This document shows, one piece after another, positions 18,573 to 27,635 of a DNA stretch of 64,000 bases (position 1 is the first letter of the stretch; the number at the start of each line of letters is the position of its first letter). The notes under the pieces were generated by a model that saw only the letters and a program-made list of their open reading frames with translations, was not told the origin of the DNA and did not search any database. The stretch is from JALTBU01 sp964410645 (GTDB taxonomy: Bacteria > Campylobacterota > Campylobacteria > Campylobacterales > Nautiliaceae). A program made the translations under genes and the position numbers. The stretch spans positions 1-64,000 of the forward strand of contig CAYPHV010000002.1 of assembly GCA_964410645.1 (NCBI GenBank), in the 5' to 3' direction.

Positions 18573-18859
18573 TGGGACATACACAAATTATTTTTGCAGT
18601 TGCGATTATGATTTTTTCACTGGCTTTTATATTTATTGCTTTGATTCTGATTCCCAGTAAAATAACAAAAGAAAAGCTGGAAAAAATTATCGGGGCAGAA
18701 ACAGTAGAAAAAATTAAAAGCGCCAAAGACGAGGAAGAAATAAAAAATATTATACGATCTCTCTCAAATAAGCAAAAAAACAGATTAAAAACGTTAATGG
18801 AAAGTCAGGATATAAACGATGTAATTGAATCTTTGAAAAAATATATTTTAAAGCCTTAA
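18572..18859 (+). CDS. Small single-pass membrane protein of unknown function
   Basis: 95 residues: a hydrophobic helix at about 6-28 (IIFAVAIMIFSLAFIFIALIL) and then a lysine/glutamate-rich helical cytoplasmic tail of about 65 residues. No family is recognised. The start codon shares one base with the ispG stop (TAATG), so translation is coupled to ispG. Its 3' end overlaps the convergent gene at 18848-19087 by 12 bases. The topology would suit a small membrane-tethered partner protein, but nothing in the sequence gives a function. Confidence 0.75.
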   Translation: MGHTQIIFAVAIMIFSLAFIFIALILIPSKITKEKLEKIIGAETVEKIKSAKDEEEIKNIIRSLSNKQKNRLKTLMESQDINDVIESLKKYILKP

Positions 18860-19087
18860 ATCAGGATTGGCTATTATTTCTTCAATGATAATGGTATGGT
18901 CTGCTTTTTGTGAATTTACGGTTTTGAATTTATTTTCATTTTGCGATAAAATAATACCAATTTCAATTGGATTGTTTGTGCTTGTTAATTTATTAATAAA
19001 CGCTTCGTCATCAGTTTCGATAAAAGTGTTTTTTGTTTCTATGTTGCTTAGAGAATCTTTATAAGGATATGAAATTTCAATAATCAT
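18848..19087 (-). CDS. Hypothetical acidic 79-residue protein
   Basis: A minus-strand frame of 79 residues beginning MIIEISYPYKDSLSN, without membrane segments, rich in isoleucine, threonine and acidic residues; no family is recognised. It is taken as real because AAAGGAG stands six bases before the ATG, a TAAAAT-like -10 lies about 25 bases further upstream (19113-19118), and it fills the space between ispG's partner gene and dnaB. It is divergent from dnaB and overlaps the convergent 95-residue membrane protein by 12 bases. Confidence 0.65.
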   Translation of the reverse strand: MIIEISYPYKDSLSNIETKNTFIETDDEAFINKLTSTNNPIEIGIILSQNENKFKTVNSQKADHTIIIEEIIANPDLRL

Positions 19088-19133
19088 TCTAACTCCTTTT
19101 TTTGAATGTATTATTTTACCATAAAGGAAGAAA

Positions 19134-20534
19134 GTGAATTTATATAATTTGGATATAGAAAGAGGAATTTTAAGCGCGGTGCTTTTTGACGGACAGATTT
19201 ATGAAGATATTGCTGCAATATTAAAATCAAATGATTTTTATTTGCCTTTTCATCAGGTATTGTTTGAAACAATGGAAGAACTGTATAAAAAAGATTTGCC
19301 TATTGATGAAATTTTTTTAAAAGAGGAATTAAAGAAAAAAAATAAATTTGATGAAGAAATGTTTTTGGAAATTTTGGGAACGGCTCCTATTGAATCAATA
19401 GAAGTTTATGCGAAAGAGCTTAAAGATTTATCTACTAAAAGAGAACTTATTCATTTCTCAAATGAGATAAAAAAAATTGTTTTAGAAGAAGATAAAAGGG
19501 CGGTTGAAGAGGTTGAAGACATTCAAAGTAAATTATTTTCCATTGCCACGTCAAATATAGCCGGTGATTTTAAAAATTCCTTAATTATTGTAAAAGATAC
19601 ATTAAATTTTATAAAAAAACAAGCGGCTAAAAAGAATAAAATTGTGACGGGACTTGATACCGGCTTTATAGAATTAAACAGAATTACGAGCGGATTTGGA
19701 GAAGGTGATTTGATAATCATTGCCGCAAGACCCAGTATGGGTAAAACAGCTTTTGCCCTAAACCTTGCAATTAATGCGATAAAGCAAAATAACGGAGTTG
19801 CTATTTTTTCTCTTGAAATGCCGGCGGAGCAGCTAATGCTTAGAATGTTAAGTTCCGCTGCCCGGATTCCTTTGCAGGATATAAGAAGGGGTAATTTAAA
19901 CGAAGAGGAATGGAGCAGATTGACAACGGTTTCCGATGAAATAGCCAATATGCCTCTTTTTGTTGATGATGCAGGATATATTAATATTCATACAATAAGG
20001 GCAAAACTCAGAAAATTAAAAACCCAAAATCCGAATTTATCCTTGGCAATTGTGGATTATATGCAACTTATCAATTCTGATATTAAAGAAAGACATTTGG
20101 CAATAGCTGAAATATCAAGAAGCTTAAAATTATTGGCAAGAGAATTGGAGATGCCTATTATCGCACTTTCACAGTTAAACCGTGCACTTGAAAGCAGGCC
20201 TAATAAAAGGCCTATGATGAGTGATCTAAGAGAATCGGGAGCAATAGAACAAGATGCGGATATTATTATGTTTATATATAGAGATGATGTTTATAAAGAG
20301 ATGGAAGCCAAACAAAAACAAAAAGAGGCGCTTAATAAAGGTAATAAAATACAAATTGATTTTGAAAAAAAAGAAATTGAAGATGCAGAAATAATTGTAG
20401 GAAAACAAAGAAACGGACCTACCGGAACAGTTGACATGCTGTTTCATAAAAAATACACATTGTTTACCGATAAAGTAAGCAAAGTAAGGGAAATTGAACC
20501 GACTGATACCAAAATAGATATGCCGGGCATATAG
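19134..20534 (+). CDS. dnaB: Replicative DNA helicase DnaB
   Basis: Hexameric 5'-3' helicase that unwinds DNA at the replication fork. The 466 residues show the N-terminal DnaG-interacting domain (about 1-100, starting NLYNLDIERGILSAVL), a linker, and a RecA-like ATPase domain with Walker A ARPSMGKTAFAL near residue 200, Walker B LAIVDYMQL near 305 and the SDLRESGAIEQDAD motif near 365. The start is GTG, preceded by AAAGGAAG; no suitable ATG lies nearby. comEC follows after nine bases. Confidence 0.97.
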   Translation: MNLYNLDIERGILSAVLFDGQIYEDIAAILKSNDFYLPFHQVLFETMEELYKKDLPIDEIFLKEELKKKNKFDEEMFLEILGTAPIESIEVYAKELKDLSTKRELIHFSNEIKKIVLEEDKRAVEEVEDIQSKLFSIATSNIAGDFKNSLIIVKDTLNFIKKQAAKKNKIVTGLDTGFIELNRITSGFGEGDLIIIAARPSMGKTAFALNLAINAIKQNNGVAIFSLEMPAEQLMLRMLSSAARIPLQDIRRGNLNEEEWSRLTTVSDEIANMPLFVDDAGYINIHTIRAKLRKLKTQNPNLSLAIVDYMQLINSDIKERHLAIAEISRSLKLLARELEMPIIALSQLNRALESRPNKRPMMSDLRESGAIEQDADIIMFIYRDDVYKEMEAKQKQKEALNKGNKIQIDFEKKEIEDAEIIVGKQRNGPTGTVDMLFHKKYTLFTDKVSKVREIEPTDTKIDMPGI

Positions 20535-20543
20535 CAGTTTAAA

Positions 20544-21740
20544 ATGCAAAGCGGTAAACGGATAATTTTTATTTTCTTTTTATTGCTTTTGGTTTTAAGA
20601 ATACAGATAAGTTTTTTGGGATATTTGAATTTTATAAGCAAACCTGTAAGAGATTTAAATGTAAAAGTTATTAATCAATATAAAAAGAAAAATTATTTTG
20701 TATTAAAACTGAAAAACAGTGATTTGGTTTTTTATACCACTTCAAGAGATAATCTGAAAAATTTATTAAATGAAAATTTAAATATCAAAATATTTACAAA
20801 AAATATCAGTTTTGTGCATTATTTAACCAAATTTTATGCAGTAAGCTATGATTTAAAATTACAAAAAGCCAATTTTTTTGAAAAAGATATAGAATCCCAG
20901 CATTCTTCAAAAGAAATAATCAATTTATTTAAAGCGCTGTTTTTGGGGGAATCGATTGACTATAAAACAAGACAAAAACTTTCTACTCTTGGAATTGCGC
21001 ATCTTTTTGCGTTAAGCGGTTTGCATCTGGGCTTTATCAGTGCAATATTATTTTTTTTATTTGCGCCGTTTTATACGTTTTTTCAATCAAGGTTTTTTCC
21101 ATATAGAAACAGATTTTTTGATTTGGGAATTTTGGTTTTAATAATAGAATTTTTTTATCTTTTCTTTACCCGTTTTCCGTCGTCGCTTATAAGGGCATAT
21201 GTTTTAGAAGCAGTTTTATTTGTATTTGCTGTTAATTTAAAAGATATTGTATCTGTAAAAGCATTGCTTAGTGCAGTAGTTGTTGCTTTTTTGCTGTTTT
21301 TTACAAAAATTTTTACTTTGGGCTTTTTTCTAAGCGTTACCGGTGTATATTATATATATCTTTTTTTCAGATATTACAAACCGACTTTTTTCAATTCTGT
21401 TATTTTAAGTTTTTATATGTTTGTTGTTATGTTTGTAATAAGCCATTATTTTTTTGGAAATTTCAGTATTTATCAGCTTTTGGCCCCTTTTGTCACGCTG
21501 ATATTTACTGTTTTTTATCCGCTTGAATTTTTTTTGCATATTGCTCATTTGGGTGGGATTTTTGATTTTATTTTGGTAAAATATCTAAATTTAGGCGGGA
21601 ATTTCAGAGTATTTTATGTTCCTGAATGGGTTTATATAATTTTTATACTTTGTAGCATTTTGGCGTTTTATAAAAAATATGTTTTTTATTTAATAAATGG
21701 TATGGGAATAATTACTATTTTATTAGCTTTGGGAGGTTGA
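20544..21740 (+). CDS. comEC: ComEC/Rec2-type competence membrane protein, short form
   Basis: 398-residue polytopic membrane protein. After an N-terminal helix and a small soluble domain (about 30-120) comes the Competence-domain signature: ALFLGESIDYKTRQKL, then the LGIAHLFALSGLHLGF motif near residue 150, followed by about seven or eight hydrophobic segments. ComEC forms the inner-membrane channel for single-stranded DNA in natural transformation. It is about half the length of the Bacillus protein and lacks the C-terminal metallo-beta-lactamase-like nuclease domain, a shortening also known in other Campylobacterota. It lies between dnaB and a helicase gene, with nine- and one-base gaps. 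Confidence 0.85.
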   Translation: MQSGKRIIFIFFLLLLVLRIQISFLGYLNFISKPVRDLNVKVINQYKKKNYFVLKLKNSDLVFYTTSRDNLKNLLNENLNIKIFTKNISFVHYLTKFYAVSYDLKLQKANFFEKDIESQHSSKEIINLFKALFLGESIDYKTRQKLSTLGIAHLFALSGLHLGFISAILFFLFAPFYTFFQSRFFPYRNRFFDLGILVLIIEFFYLFFTRFPSSLIRAYVLEAVLFVFAVNLKDIVSVKALLSAVVVAFLLFFTKIFTLGFFLSVTGVYYIYLFFRYYKPTFFNSVILSFYMFVVMFVISHYFFGNFSIYQLLAPFVTLIFTVFYPLEFFLHIAHLGGIFDFILVKYLNLGGNFRVFYVPEWVYIIFILCSILAFYKKYVFYLINGMGIITILLALGG

Positions 21741-21741
21741 T

Positions 21742-23670
21742 TTGAGATTTGAAAATATTAAGGCATATCAGGATTATTTTATAAATTTAGTTGAAAAAGA
21801 ACGTTTTGCTGAAAAAAAATTTCATTTGGAGGAGATTAAAAGATTAAACGGAAATGAAAGACAGAAACGCGGAAGGGCTGTTCTTGGTCTTAGAATGAAA
21901 TATACGGGCGAATTTTTAGATTTTAAAATATATAGGTTTAACAGAAACAATTTTCCAAATCATCAGATAAAAACGGGGGATATTGTTTTAATAAGCAAAG
22001 GGGAACCTTTAAAAATTTCTCAAGAAGCCGTGGTAAGCGCTGTAGGGAAAAATTTTATTGAAATTTATTCGAAAGAAGCTGTTTTTAGAAGCAGACTGTA
22101 TAGGATTGATTTGTTTGTTAATGATATTACGTTTAAAAGAATGATAAAAACACTGGAAAATTTAAAAAACAGCGAATTTGACTATGAAATAATTTTGGGC
22201 AAAAAAGAGCCGAAAATTTGTGAAATCAATAAAACAAGTGCTAATCTAAACGAATCTCAAAATATTGCGCTTAAAAAGGCTATTAATTCGGATATGTTTT
22301 TAATTCACGGTCCTCCGGGAACTGGTAAGACAACTACACTGGCTGAGATTATAAAAAAACATATCGGAAAAAAAATATTGGTATGTGCTGACAGTAATGT
22401 GGCTGTTGATAATCTGCTTGAAAAATTACAGGAATATAATGTTTTAAGAATTGGACATCCGGTAAAAATTGAATCAAATTTGATGAAATATTCTTTGGAC
22501 GTGAAAGTCAGACGCGATAAAAAATATAAAGAAATTGAAAAAATAATTAAAAAAATAACCGATTTAAAGCATCTTCAGGAAAAAAAATATAAAAAACCGA
22601 CCCCAGGGCGTAAAAGAGGTATGAATGAGGAAGAAATTCTTGAATTTGCGAAACAGAATAAAACAAAAAGAGGAATTAAACCTGAATGGATTTTGGAAAT
22701 GGCCGAATGGATTAAAATCCAGCGAAGTATAAATAAACTTTATGACAATAAAAATAAAATAATGAAAAATATTATAGAGGATGTTTTGGAAAAGGCTGAC
22801 ATAATATTTGCTACCAATTCCTCTGCCGCCGGCGAATTTTTAAAAACAAAAAAGTTTGACATTGTTTTTATAGATGAAGCCGCACAAGCTGTGGAACCAA
22901 GTGCCTTAATTCCCTTGACAAAAGCAAAACAGGCTGTTTTTGCCGGTGATCACAAGCAGCTTCCCCCTACAATTTTAAGTAATGACGACAGGCTTAAAAC
23001 AAGTATGTTTGAAAGATTTACAAAGATTTATAAAAATGCGTATCATACTCTTGATATTCAATACAGGATGAATGCAAAGATAAATAAATTTACGTCTTGC
23101 GAATTTTATGAATGCAGAGTAAAAACGTTTGAAAAGATTAAAAATATAAATATAACAGATTTAAATATAGCTTTATCAGATGAGTTCGGAGGAAAAGAAC
23201 CGGTGGTTTTTTTTGATACAGACGGTAAATTTATTGAGAGTTCAAAAAAAGGAAGTTTTTCAAAATATAATCCTCTTGAAGCTGAATTTGTAGTAAAATT
23301 AATTAATTTATTAAAAAATGCCGGAGCTGAAAATAAACATATAGGTGTTATCACTCCTTATAAAGATCATGAAGAATATATCAAAAAAATACTTAATAGT
23401 CAAGAATTTGAAACCAAAAATTTGGAAGTAAAATCGGTAGACGGCTTTCAGGGAAGAGAAAAAGAAATTATAATTTTAAGTCTTGTCAGGGCAAATGAAA
23501 AAGAAAAAATCGGATTTTTAAATGATTTGAGAAGATTAAATGTATCGCTTACAAGGGCAAAAAGAAAATTGATCATAATAGGAAATTCCAAAACTCTCAG
23601 TAGCCATAAAATATATAAAAAATTAATAGAGTATATTAAAAAGAACGGTATTTATAAAAAAATAAGATAA
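21742..23670 (+). CDS. Superfamily 1 helicase, Upf1/IGHMBP2-like
   Basis: 642-residue SF1B helicase. An N-terminal OB-like region (about 1-165) carries the barrel with DFKIYRFNRNNF. Motif I is GPPGTGKTTTLAEI near residue 191, motif II is IDEAAQAVEPSAL near 376, motif III is GDHKQLPPT near 400, followed by QYRMN and the late motif SVDGFQGREKEIIILSLVR near 570. An insertion of basic residues lies between motifs Ia and II (about 255-335). Family members unwind DNA or RNA 5'-3'; the bacterial role is not settled. The start is TTG one base after comEC, so the pair is probably co-transcribed, but a DNA-uptake role is only an inference. Confidence 0.88.
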   Translation: MRFENIKAYQDYFINLVEKERFAEKKFHLEEIKRLNGNERQKRGRAVLGLRMKYTGEFLDFKIYRFNRNNFPNHQIKTGDIVLISKGEPLKISQEAVVSAVGKNFIEIYSKEAVFRSRLYRIDLFVNDITFKRMIKTLENLKNSEFDYEIILGKKEPKICEINKTSANLNESQNIALKKAINSDMFLIHGPPGTGKTTTLAEIIKKHIGKKILVCADSNVAVDNLLEKLQEYNVLRIGHPVKIESNLMKYSLDVKVRRDKKYKEIEKIIKKITDLKHLQEKKYKKPTPGRKRGMNEEEILEFAKQNKTKRGIKPEWILEMAEWIKIQRSINKLYDNKNKIMKNIIEDVLEKADIIFATNSSAAGEFLKTKKFDIVFIDEAAQAVEPSALIPLTKAKQAVFAGDHKQLPPTILSNDDRLKTSMFERFTKIYKNAYHTLDIQYRMNAKINKFTSCEFYECRVKTFEKIKNINITDLNIALSDEFGGKEPVVFFDTDGKFIESSKKGSFSKYNPLEAEFVVKLINLLKNAGAENKHIGVITPYKDHEEYIKKILNSQEFETKNLEVKSVDGFQGREKEIIILSLVRANEKEKIGFLNDLRRLNVSLTRAKRKLIIIGNSKTLSSHKIYKKLIEYIKKNGIYKKIR

Positions 23671-23701
23671 AGAACAGATATTTTTCTTAAAAAGGTATAA
23701 A

Positions 23702-25498
23702 ATGAATTTGAATAATTTAAAGAAATATATAAAAGTTATTGATACGCCTCTTGATATTAATCTTGAAATTCCGCACCTCGCATATATAGAAGCAAAAAAG
23801 AAAAATCCGAAAATTTTGATGTTTACCTCTCCAAAAGAGGGTGAGAAAAAATTTGATATTCCGGTAGTTATGAATATTTTTGCAAGTGATGAGGTTACAA
23901 AGAAAATTTTTGGTAAAAATCTTGATTTAATAGCAAAAGAAATAGAAGGGCTTATTAAAATGAAACCGCCTAAGACTTTAAGCGAAAAATTAAGAGCTTT
24001 TGGAAAATTGTTTGCCTTAAAATATGTAGTTTCAAAAACTGTTAAACAAGCTGAATGCCAATATCATATATATGAAGGTGAAAGTGCAAATCTTAATAAT
24101 CTGCCTATTCTAAAAACGTGGGAAAAAGACGGCGGCAAATTTATTACAATGGGACAGGTTTATACGAAAAGTCTTGACGGAAACATTAGAAATGTCGGAA
24201 TGTACAGGCTGCAGATTTATGACAATAAAAAACTCGGACTTCACTGGCAAATACACAAAGACAGTGCGCATCTGTTTTGGGAATATAAAAAAGCTGGGGT
24301 TAAAATGCCTGTCAGTATTGCTATAGGAGGGGATCCACTTTATACATGGTGTGCGACTGCTCCTATGCCTCCGGGGATATTTGAAGTTATGCTCTACGGA
24401 TTTATAAGAAAAGAAAATCCAAAGCTTGTTAAGTGTATAAGCAATGATTTGGAAGTACCTGCGGATGCCGATATAGTAATTGAGGGCTGGTGCGACCCGA
24501 GTGAAATGGAAACAGAGGGGATGTTTGGGGACCATACCGGATATTACACACTTAAAAAACCTTTTCCACTGATGCATGTTGAAACGATAACCACTAAAAA
24601 AAATCCGGTATATTATGCAACAGTAGTTGGTAAACCGCCTTTGGAAGACAAATATATGGGATATGCGACTGAGAGGATATTTCTGCCTCTTATAAGAACA
24701 ACGGCGCCTGATTTGATTGATTATGCAATGCCTGAAAACGGTGTATTTCATAATTTAATTCTTTGCAAAATTGCTCCGAGATATCCGGGGCACTCAATGC
24801 AGATTATGCACAGTCTTTGGGGGGCGGGACAAATGAGCTTTGTAAAACATGCCGTTTTTGTAGGAGAGGATGCGCCGGCACTTAGAGATTATAAAAATTT
24901 AACAAGATATATTTTAAATAATTTTGATAAAGAAAAAATTTTAATAAGTAAAGGAATAGTGGATGAGCTTGATCATTCAAGTGTTGAAGAATTGGTCGGG
25001 GGAAAACTCGGAATTGACGCTACAAATGGAAAATGCAAAATACAAAATGGAAAATTTCAAATTTTGAGTGATGAAGAGTTATTGGAAAAATTAAAAGAAA
25101 TTGAACCTTTAATTGAAAAAGTTAAACAATATTTTACTGATACAAAAAATCCTGTTTGTGTAATTAAATTTGATAAACAAAAGTGTGCAAAAGAGATTTT
25201 TGAAAGAATAAAAATTTTAAAAGAAAATTTGAAAATAGTTGTTTTTATAAATACACCAGAAATAGATAATCCGTATATGCTTGTGTGGAGAGTTACCAAT
25301 AATATTGACGCTTTGCGTGATGTCTGGATAGATGAAATAGTGGGGGTCGACGGAACGAATAAAAATGAATTAGACTCTTTTACAAGAATTTGGCCGCCTG
25401 ATGTTGATGTGGATAAAAATGTAATAAAAAAATTGAAAAATTTAGGGTTGATTGAGGAAATAAGCGATGAGAAACTCAAAAAATACCAGATAATTTAA
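23702..25498 (+). CDS. ubiD: UbiD-family decarboxylase, probably menaquinone (futalosine route)
   Basis: 598-residue UbiD-type decarboxylase that needs prenylated FMN. Core motifs are visible: the GMYRLQIYDNKKLGLHWQIH region near 160-180, the SIAIGGDPLYTWCATAPMPP stretch near 200, and the EGMFGDHTGYYTL motif near 275. The length and layout match the subgroup proposed to decarboxylate 1,4-dihydroxy-6-naphthoate derivatives in futalosine-pathway menaquinone synthesis, the route used by Campylobacterota; I assign it there by analogy. At about residues 440-455 a short repetitive Asn-Gly-Lys insertion (25021-25067) has no counterpart expected in the family. The Crp/Fnr gene follows after 11 bases. 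Confidence 0.85.
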   Translation: MNLNNLKKYIKVIDTPLDINLEIPHLAYIEAKKKNPKILMFTSPKEGEKKFDIPVVMNIFASDEVTKKIFGKNLDLIAKEIEGLIKMKPPKTLSEKLRAFGKLFALKYVVSKTVKQAECQYHIYEGESANLNNLPILKTWEKDGGKFITMGQVYTKSLDGNIRNVGMYRLQIYDNKKLGLHWQIHKDSAHLFWEYKKAGVKMPVSIAIGGDPLYTWCATAPMPPGIFEVMLYGFIRKENPKLVKCISNDLEVPADADIVIEGWCDPSEMETEGMFGDHTGYYTLKKPFPLMHVETITTKKNPVYYATVVGKPPLEDKYMGYATERIFLPLIRTTAPDLIDYAMPENGVFHNLILCKIAPRYPGHSMQIMHSLWGAGQMSFVKHAVFVGEDAPALRDYKNLTRYILNNFDKEKILISKGIVDELDHSSVEELVGGKLGIDATNGKCKIQNGKFQILSDEELLEKLKEIEPLIEKVKQYFTDTKNPVCVIKFDKQKCAKEIFERIKILKENLKIVVFINTPEIDNPYMLVWRVTNNIDALRDVWIDEIVGVDGTNKNELDSFTRIWPPDVDVDKNVIKKLKNLGLIEEISDEKLKKYQII

Positions 25499-25509
25499 CG
25501 GAGTTTTAT

Positions 25510-26145
25510 ATGAATCTGAAAAATATTTTTTTGTTTAAAAATTTAGATGATGAAGATATAGAAAAAATTAAAAAATTTACTATAATCAAAAAACTTAAAA
25601 AAAATGAAATTGTTTTTTTTGAAAAAGAAGAACCGAATTATTTGCATTTATTAATAAAAGGAAGTGCCCGTGTATATAAAATAGACAATAAAGATAATGA
25701 ACTGGTTATTCATAAATTTCATTCAGTGTCTTTAGTAGCCGAACTTGCTAATTTTGAAAAAATGCCATATCCTGCAAGTTGTTCAATGGATACAGACGGT
25801 ATAATCTTGAAAATAGAATTTGAAAAGTTCAAAATATTTATGCAAAAAAATGACGTATGTATGCAAATTATGAGTTCACTTCTTAAAAAAATGAAATTTT
25901 TGGACGGGATAATTCAGGATAATTTAATTTTAGACACTTCTACAAAAATTGCAAAATTTATTTATGATAATCCTAATGAATTTGAGGAGCTTAAACAACA
26001 CTCTATTGCTGCAATTCTTAATATAAAACCTGAAACTCTTTCTAGAAAATTAAAAACATTAAAAGAACTTAATATTATTCAAAATGTAGGCAGTAAACTA
26101 AAAATAAAGAATAAAGAAAAAATTTTAGATTATTACAATTGGTAA
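25510..26145 (+). CDS. Crp/Fnr-family transcriptional regulator next to hcp
   Basis: 211 residues with a cyclic-nucleotide-binding-type beta barrel (about 10-120), a dimerisation helix (about 120-145) and a C-terminal winged helix. The recognition helix reads KPETLSRKLKTL; E, S and R have the spacing of the FNR ETISR motif that reads TTGA half-sites. The cysteine cluster of oxygen-sensing FNR is absent from the N-terminus, so it probably senses another signal; hcp-linked members of this superfamily respond to nitric oxide, in some cases through haem. hcp lies 34 bases away, convergent, and its promoter carries a TTGAC-N4-GTCAA palindrome. Assigning that site to this protein is an inference. 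Confidence 0.85.
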   Translation: MNLKNIFLFKNLDDEDIEKIKKFTIIKKLKKNEIVFFEKEEPNYLHLLIKGSARVYKIDNKDNELVIHKFHSVSLVAELANFEKMPYPASCSMDTDGIILKIEFEKFKIFMQKNDVCMQIMSSLLKKMKFLDGIIQDNLILDTSTKIAKFIYDNPNEFEELKQHSIAAILNIKPETLSRKLKTLKELNIIQNVGSKLKIKNKEKILDYYNW

Positions 26146-26154
26146 ATAAGAGGT

Positions 26155-26174
26155 AAAAACCCCGAAGGAAGGGT
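26155..26174 (-). terminator. Probable intrinsic terminator of hcp
   Basis: On the minus strand, six bases after the hcp stop, ACCCT-TCCTTC-GGGGT forms a five-base-pair stem (one G-T pair) with a six-base loop, followed directly by TTTT. The stem is short but GC-rich for this genome. It sits between the convergent hcp and Crp/Fnr genes. Confidence 0.5.
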
Positions 26175-26179
26175 AGAAA

Positions 26180-27610
26180 TTAACCGGCTGATAATTTTTT
26201 TCCGAAGTCTTTGTGAATATCTCCGCTTATTACTCCGAGATTGAAATTTTCGGCTAAGAAGTTAACTATCTCTTCATTTGCAAACTGCGGAGCGCTTGGT
26301 CCGATATAAATATCTTTAACACCTAAACTGAGAAGGGCAAGTAAAATAATAATTGCTTTTTGTTCCATCCACATAAGTGCAATTGAAACCGGAAGTTCAT
26401 TTACATCTTTGATTCCTAAAGCCTGGGCAACAGTTATTGCAATATTAACAGCACCGTTACTATCGTTACATTGTCCAAGGTCGATATATCTTGGAATGTC
26501 AGTTCCAGGTATCACTCCAAAATCTACATCATTAAATCTGAATTTACCACAGCTAGATGTAATAATAATATGGTCTTTTGGAACTGCAAGAGCCAATTCT
26601 CTGAAATAGTTTCTTTTTCTACCGGGTGCATCACAACCGGCAATTACCCAAACTCTGTTTAATTTTCCCTTTTTAATGGCATCAAGGACTTTAGGTCCGT
26701 ATGCTTCAAGCACAGTTTTGTAATGATGTCCTGTTACAATTTTTTCATCACTGTCAAATCCTGTAATATCAGGTAAACTTAATGTTTGATCAATTAACGG
26801 ATCAAAATTGTCGTTTTCTATTTTTTTAGCGCCTTCAACGCCTGTTATTTTATATGTATATAATCTATCTATATAATTACCCACTTTTTTTGATTTTTCC
26901 GGTGGAACTATGCAGTTTGTATTTACAACGCAGGTTCCCTGCCATTTGGTAAATACATCAGTTTGATCATACCATGCTTTTCCAATATTTCCTTTTAAGT
27001 TTTTGAATTTTCTTAAATGAGGATAACCGTGAGCCGGTAACATTTCTGAATGGGTATATACGTTTATTTTATCGCTAAGTCCCCTTTCTTCTATTCTTTT
27101 TAATAATTTTTCAAGCATATCGAGATTATGGCCTGATACTATAATGCCTTTTCCTTCCGCCTTGTTTTGAGTAACTTCAACAGGTGTCGGTACTCCAAGT
27201 GCTTTTGTATGCATATCGCTTAGCAAATTCATAACTTTAACGCCAGCATTTCCTATTTTCATAAGCTGTGCTATATGTTCGTCCAAATTAAAATTAACAT
27301 TTGTGAGTGTAAAATATAGTGTTTCACTGTTTACATCATCTACTTCTTTTAATGTTTTTTTGGCTTTTTCATCTCCTACTTCCTGAACCAATTCATCAGC
27401 ATGTTCTCTATAAGCGCTAAGACCTTTTAAACCGAAAATCATTAAATCCTGAAGTCTTGATTTAGTAGGTGTTTTACCACAAACACCTTTGCTTTCTCCA
27501 TGACTTCCACATCCGCCTGGTGCACTCATTTCACATTGCCAGCAAAGAAACGGTAAATCACAGGCTTGTTTTTTACTTTTTTTTTCTTTTTCTCCGGATA
27601 ATCCAAACAT
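26180..27610 (-). CDS. hcp: Hybrid cluster protein / hydroxylamine reductase (short form)
   Basis: 476-residue hybrid-cluster protein, which reduces hydroxylamine to ammonia in vitro and is linked to NO detoxification; in Nautilia it has been proposed as a step of nitrate ammonification. The N-terminal cluster cysteines are C23, C26, C34 and C44 (spacing 2-7-9). Hybrid-cluster ligands are recognisable in the segments SGHNLDML (near 149), NTNCIVPPEKS, AGCDAPGRKRNY and GQCNDSNGAVN. The protein is about 75 residues shorter than the enterobacterial/Desulfovibrio type, matching the short class that lacks a helical domain after the first cysteines. No Hcr partner reductase lies nearby. A Crp/Fnr-type operator lies upstream. 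Confidence 0.93.
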   Translation of the reverse strand: MFGLSGEKEKKSKKQACDLPFLCWQCEMSAPGGCGSHGESKGVCGKTPTKSRLQDLMIFGLKGLSAYREHADELVQEVGDEKAKKTLKEVDDVNSETLYFTLTNVNFNLDEHIAQLMKIGNAGVKVMNLLSDMHTKALGVPTPVEVTQNKAEGKGIIVSGHNLDMLEKLLKRIEERGLSDKINVYTHSEMLPAHGYPHLRKFKNLKGNIGKAWYDQTDVFTKWQGTCVVNTNCIVPPEKSKKVGNYIDRLYTYKITGVEGAKKIENDNFDPLIDQTLSLPDITGFDSDEKIVTGHHYKTVLEAYGPKVLDAIKKGKLNRVWVIAGCDAPGRKRNYFRELALAVPKDHIIITSSCGKFRFNDVDFGVIPGTDIPRYIDLGQCNDSNGAVNIAITVAQALGIKDVNELPVSIALMWMEQKAIIILLALLSLGVKDIYIGPSAPQFANEEIVNFLAENFNLGVISGDIHKDFGKKLSAG

Positions 27611-27635
27611 TTTGTCTCCTTTTTTTGTTTTGAGT

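Noticed and set aside
24110..24751. Long open frame (213 codons) on the minus strand inside ubiD
   Set aside because: It lies fully antisense to a well-supported UbiD gene, has no ribosome site at its start and a composition rich in Tyr, Phe, Arg and His typical of a reverse-complement shadow.
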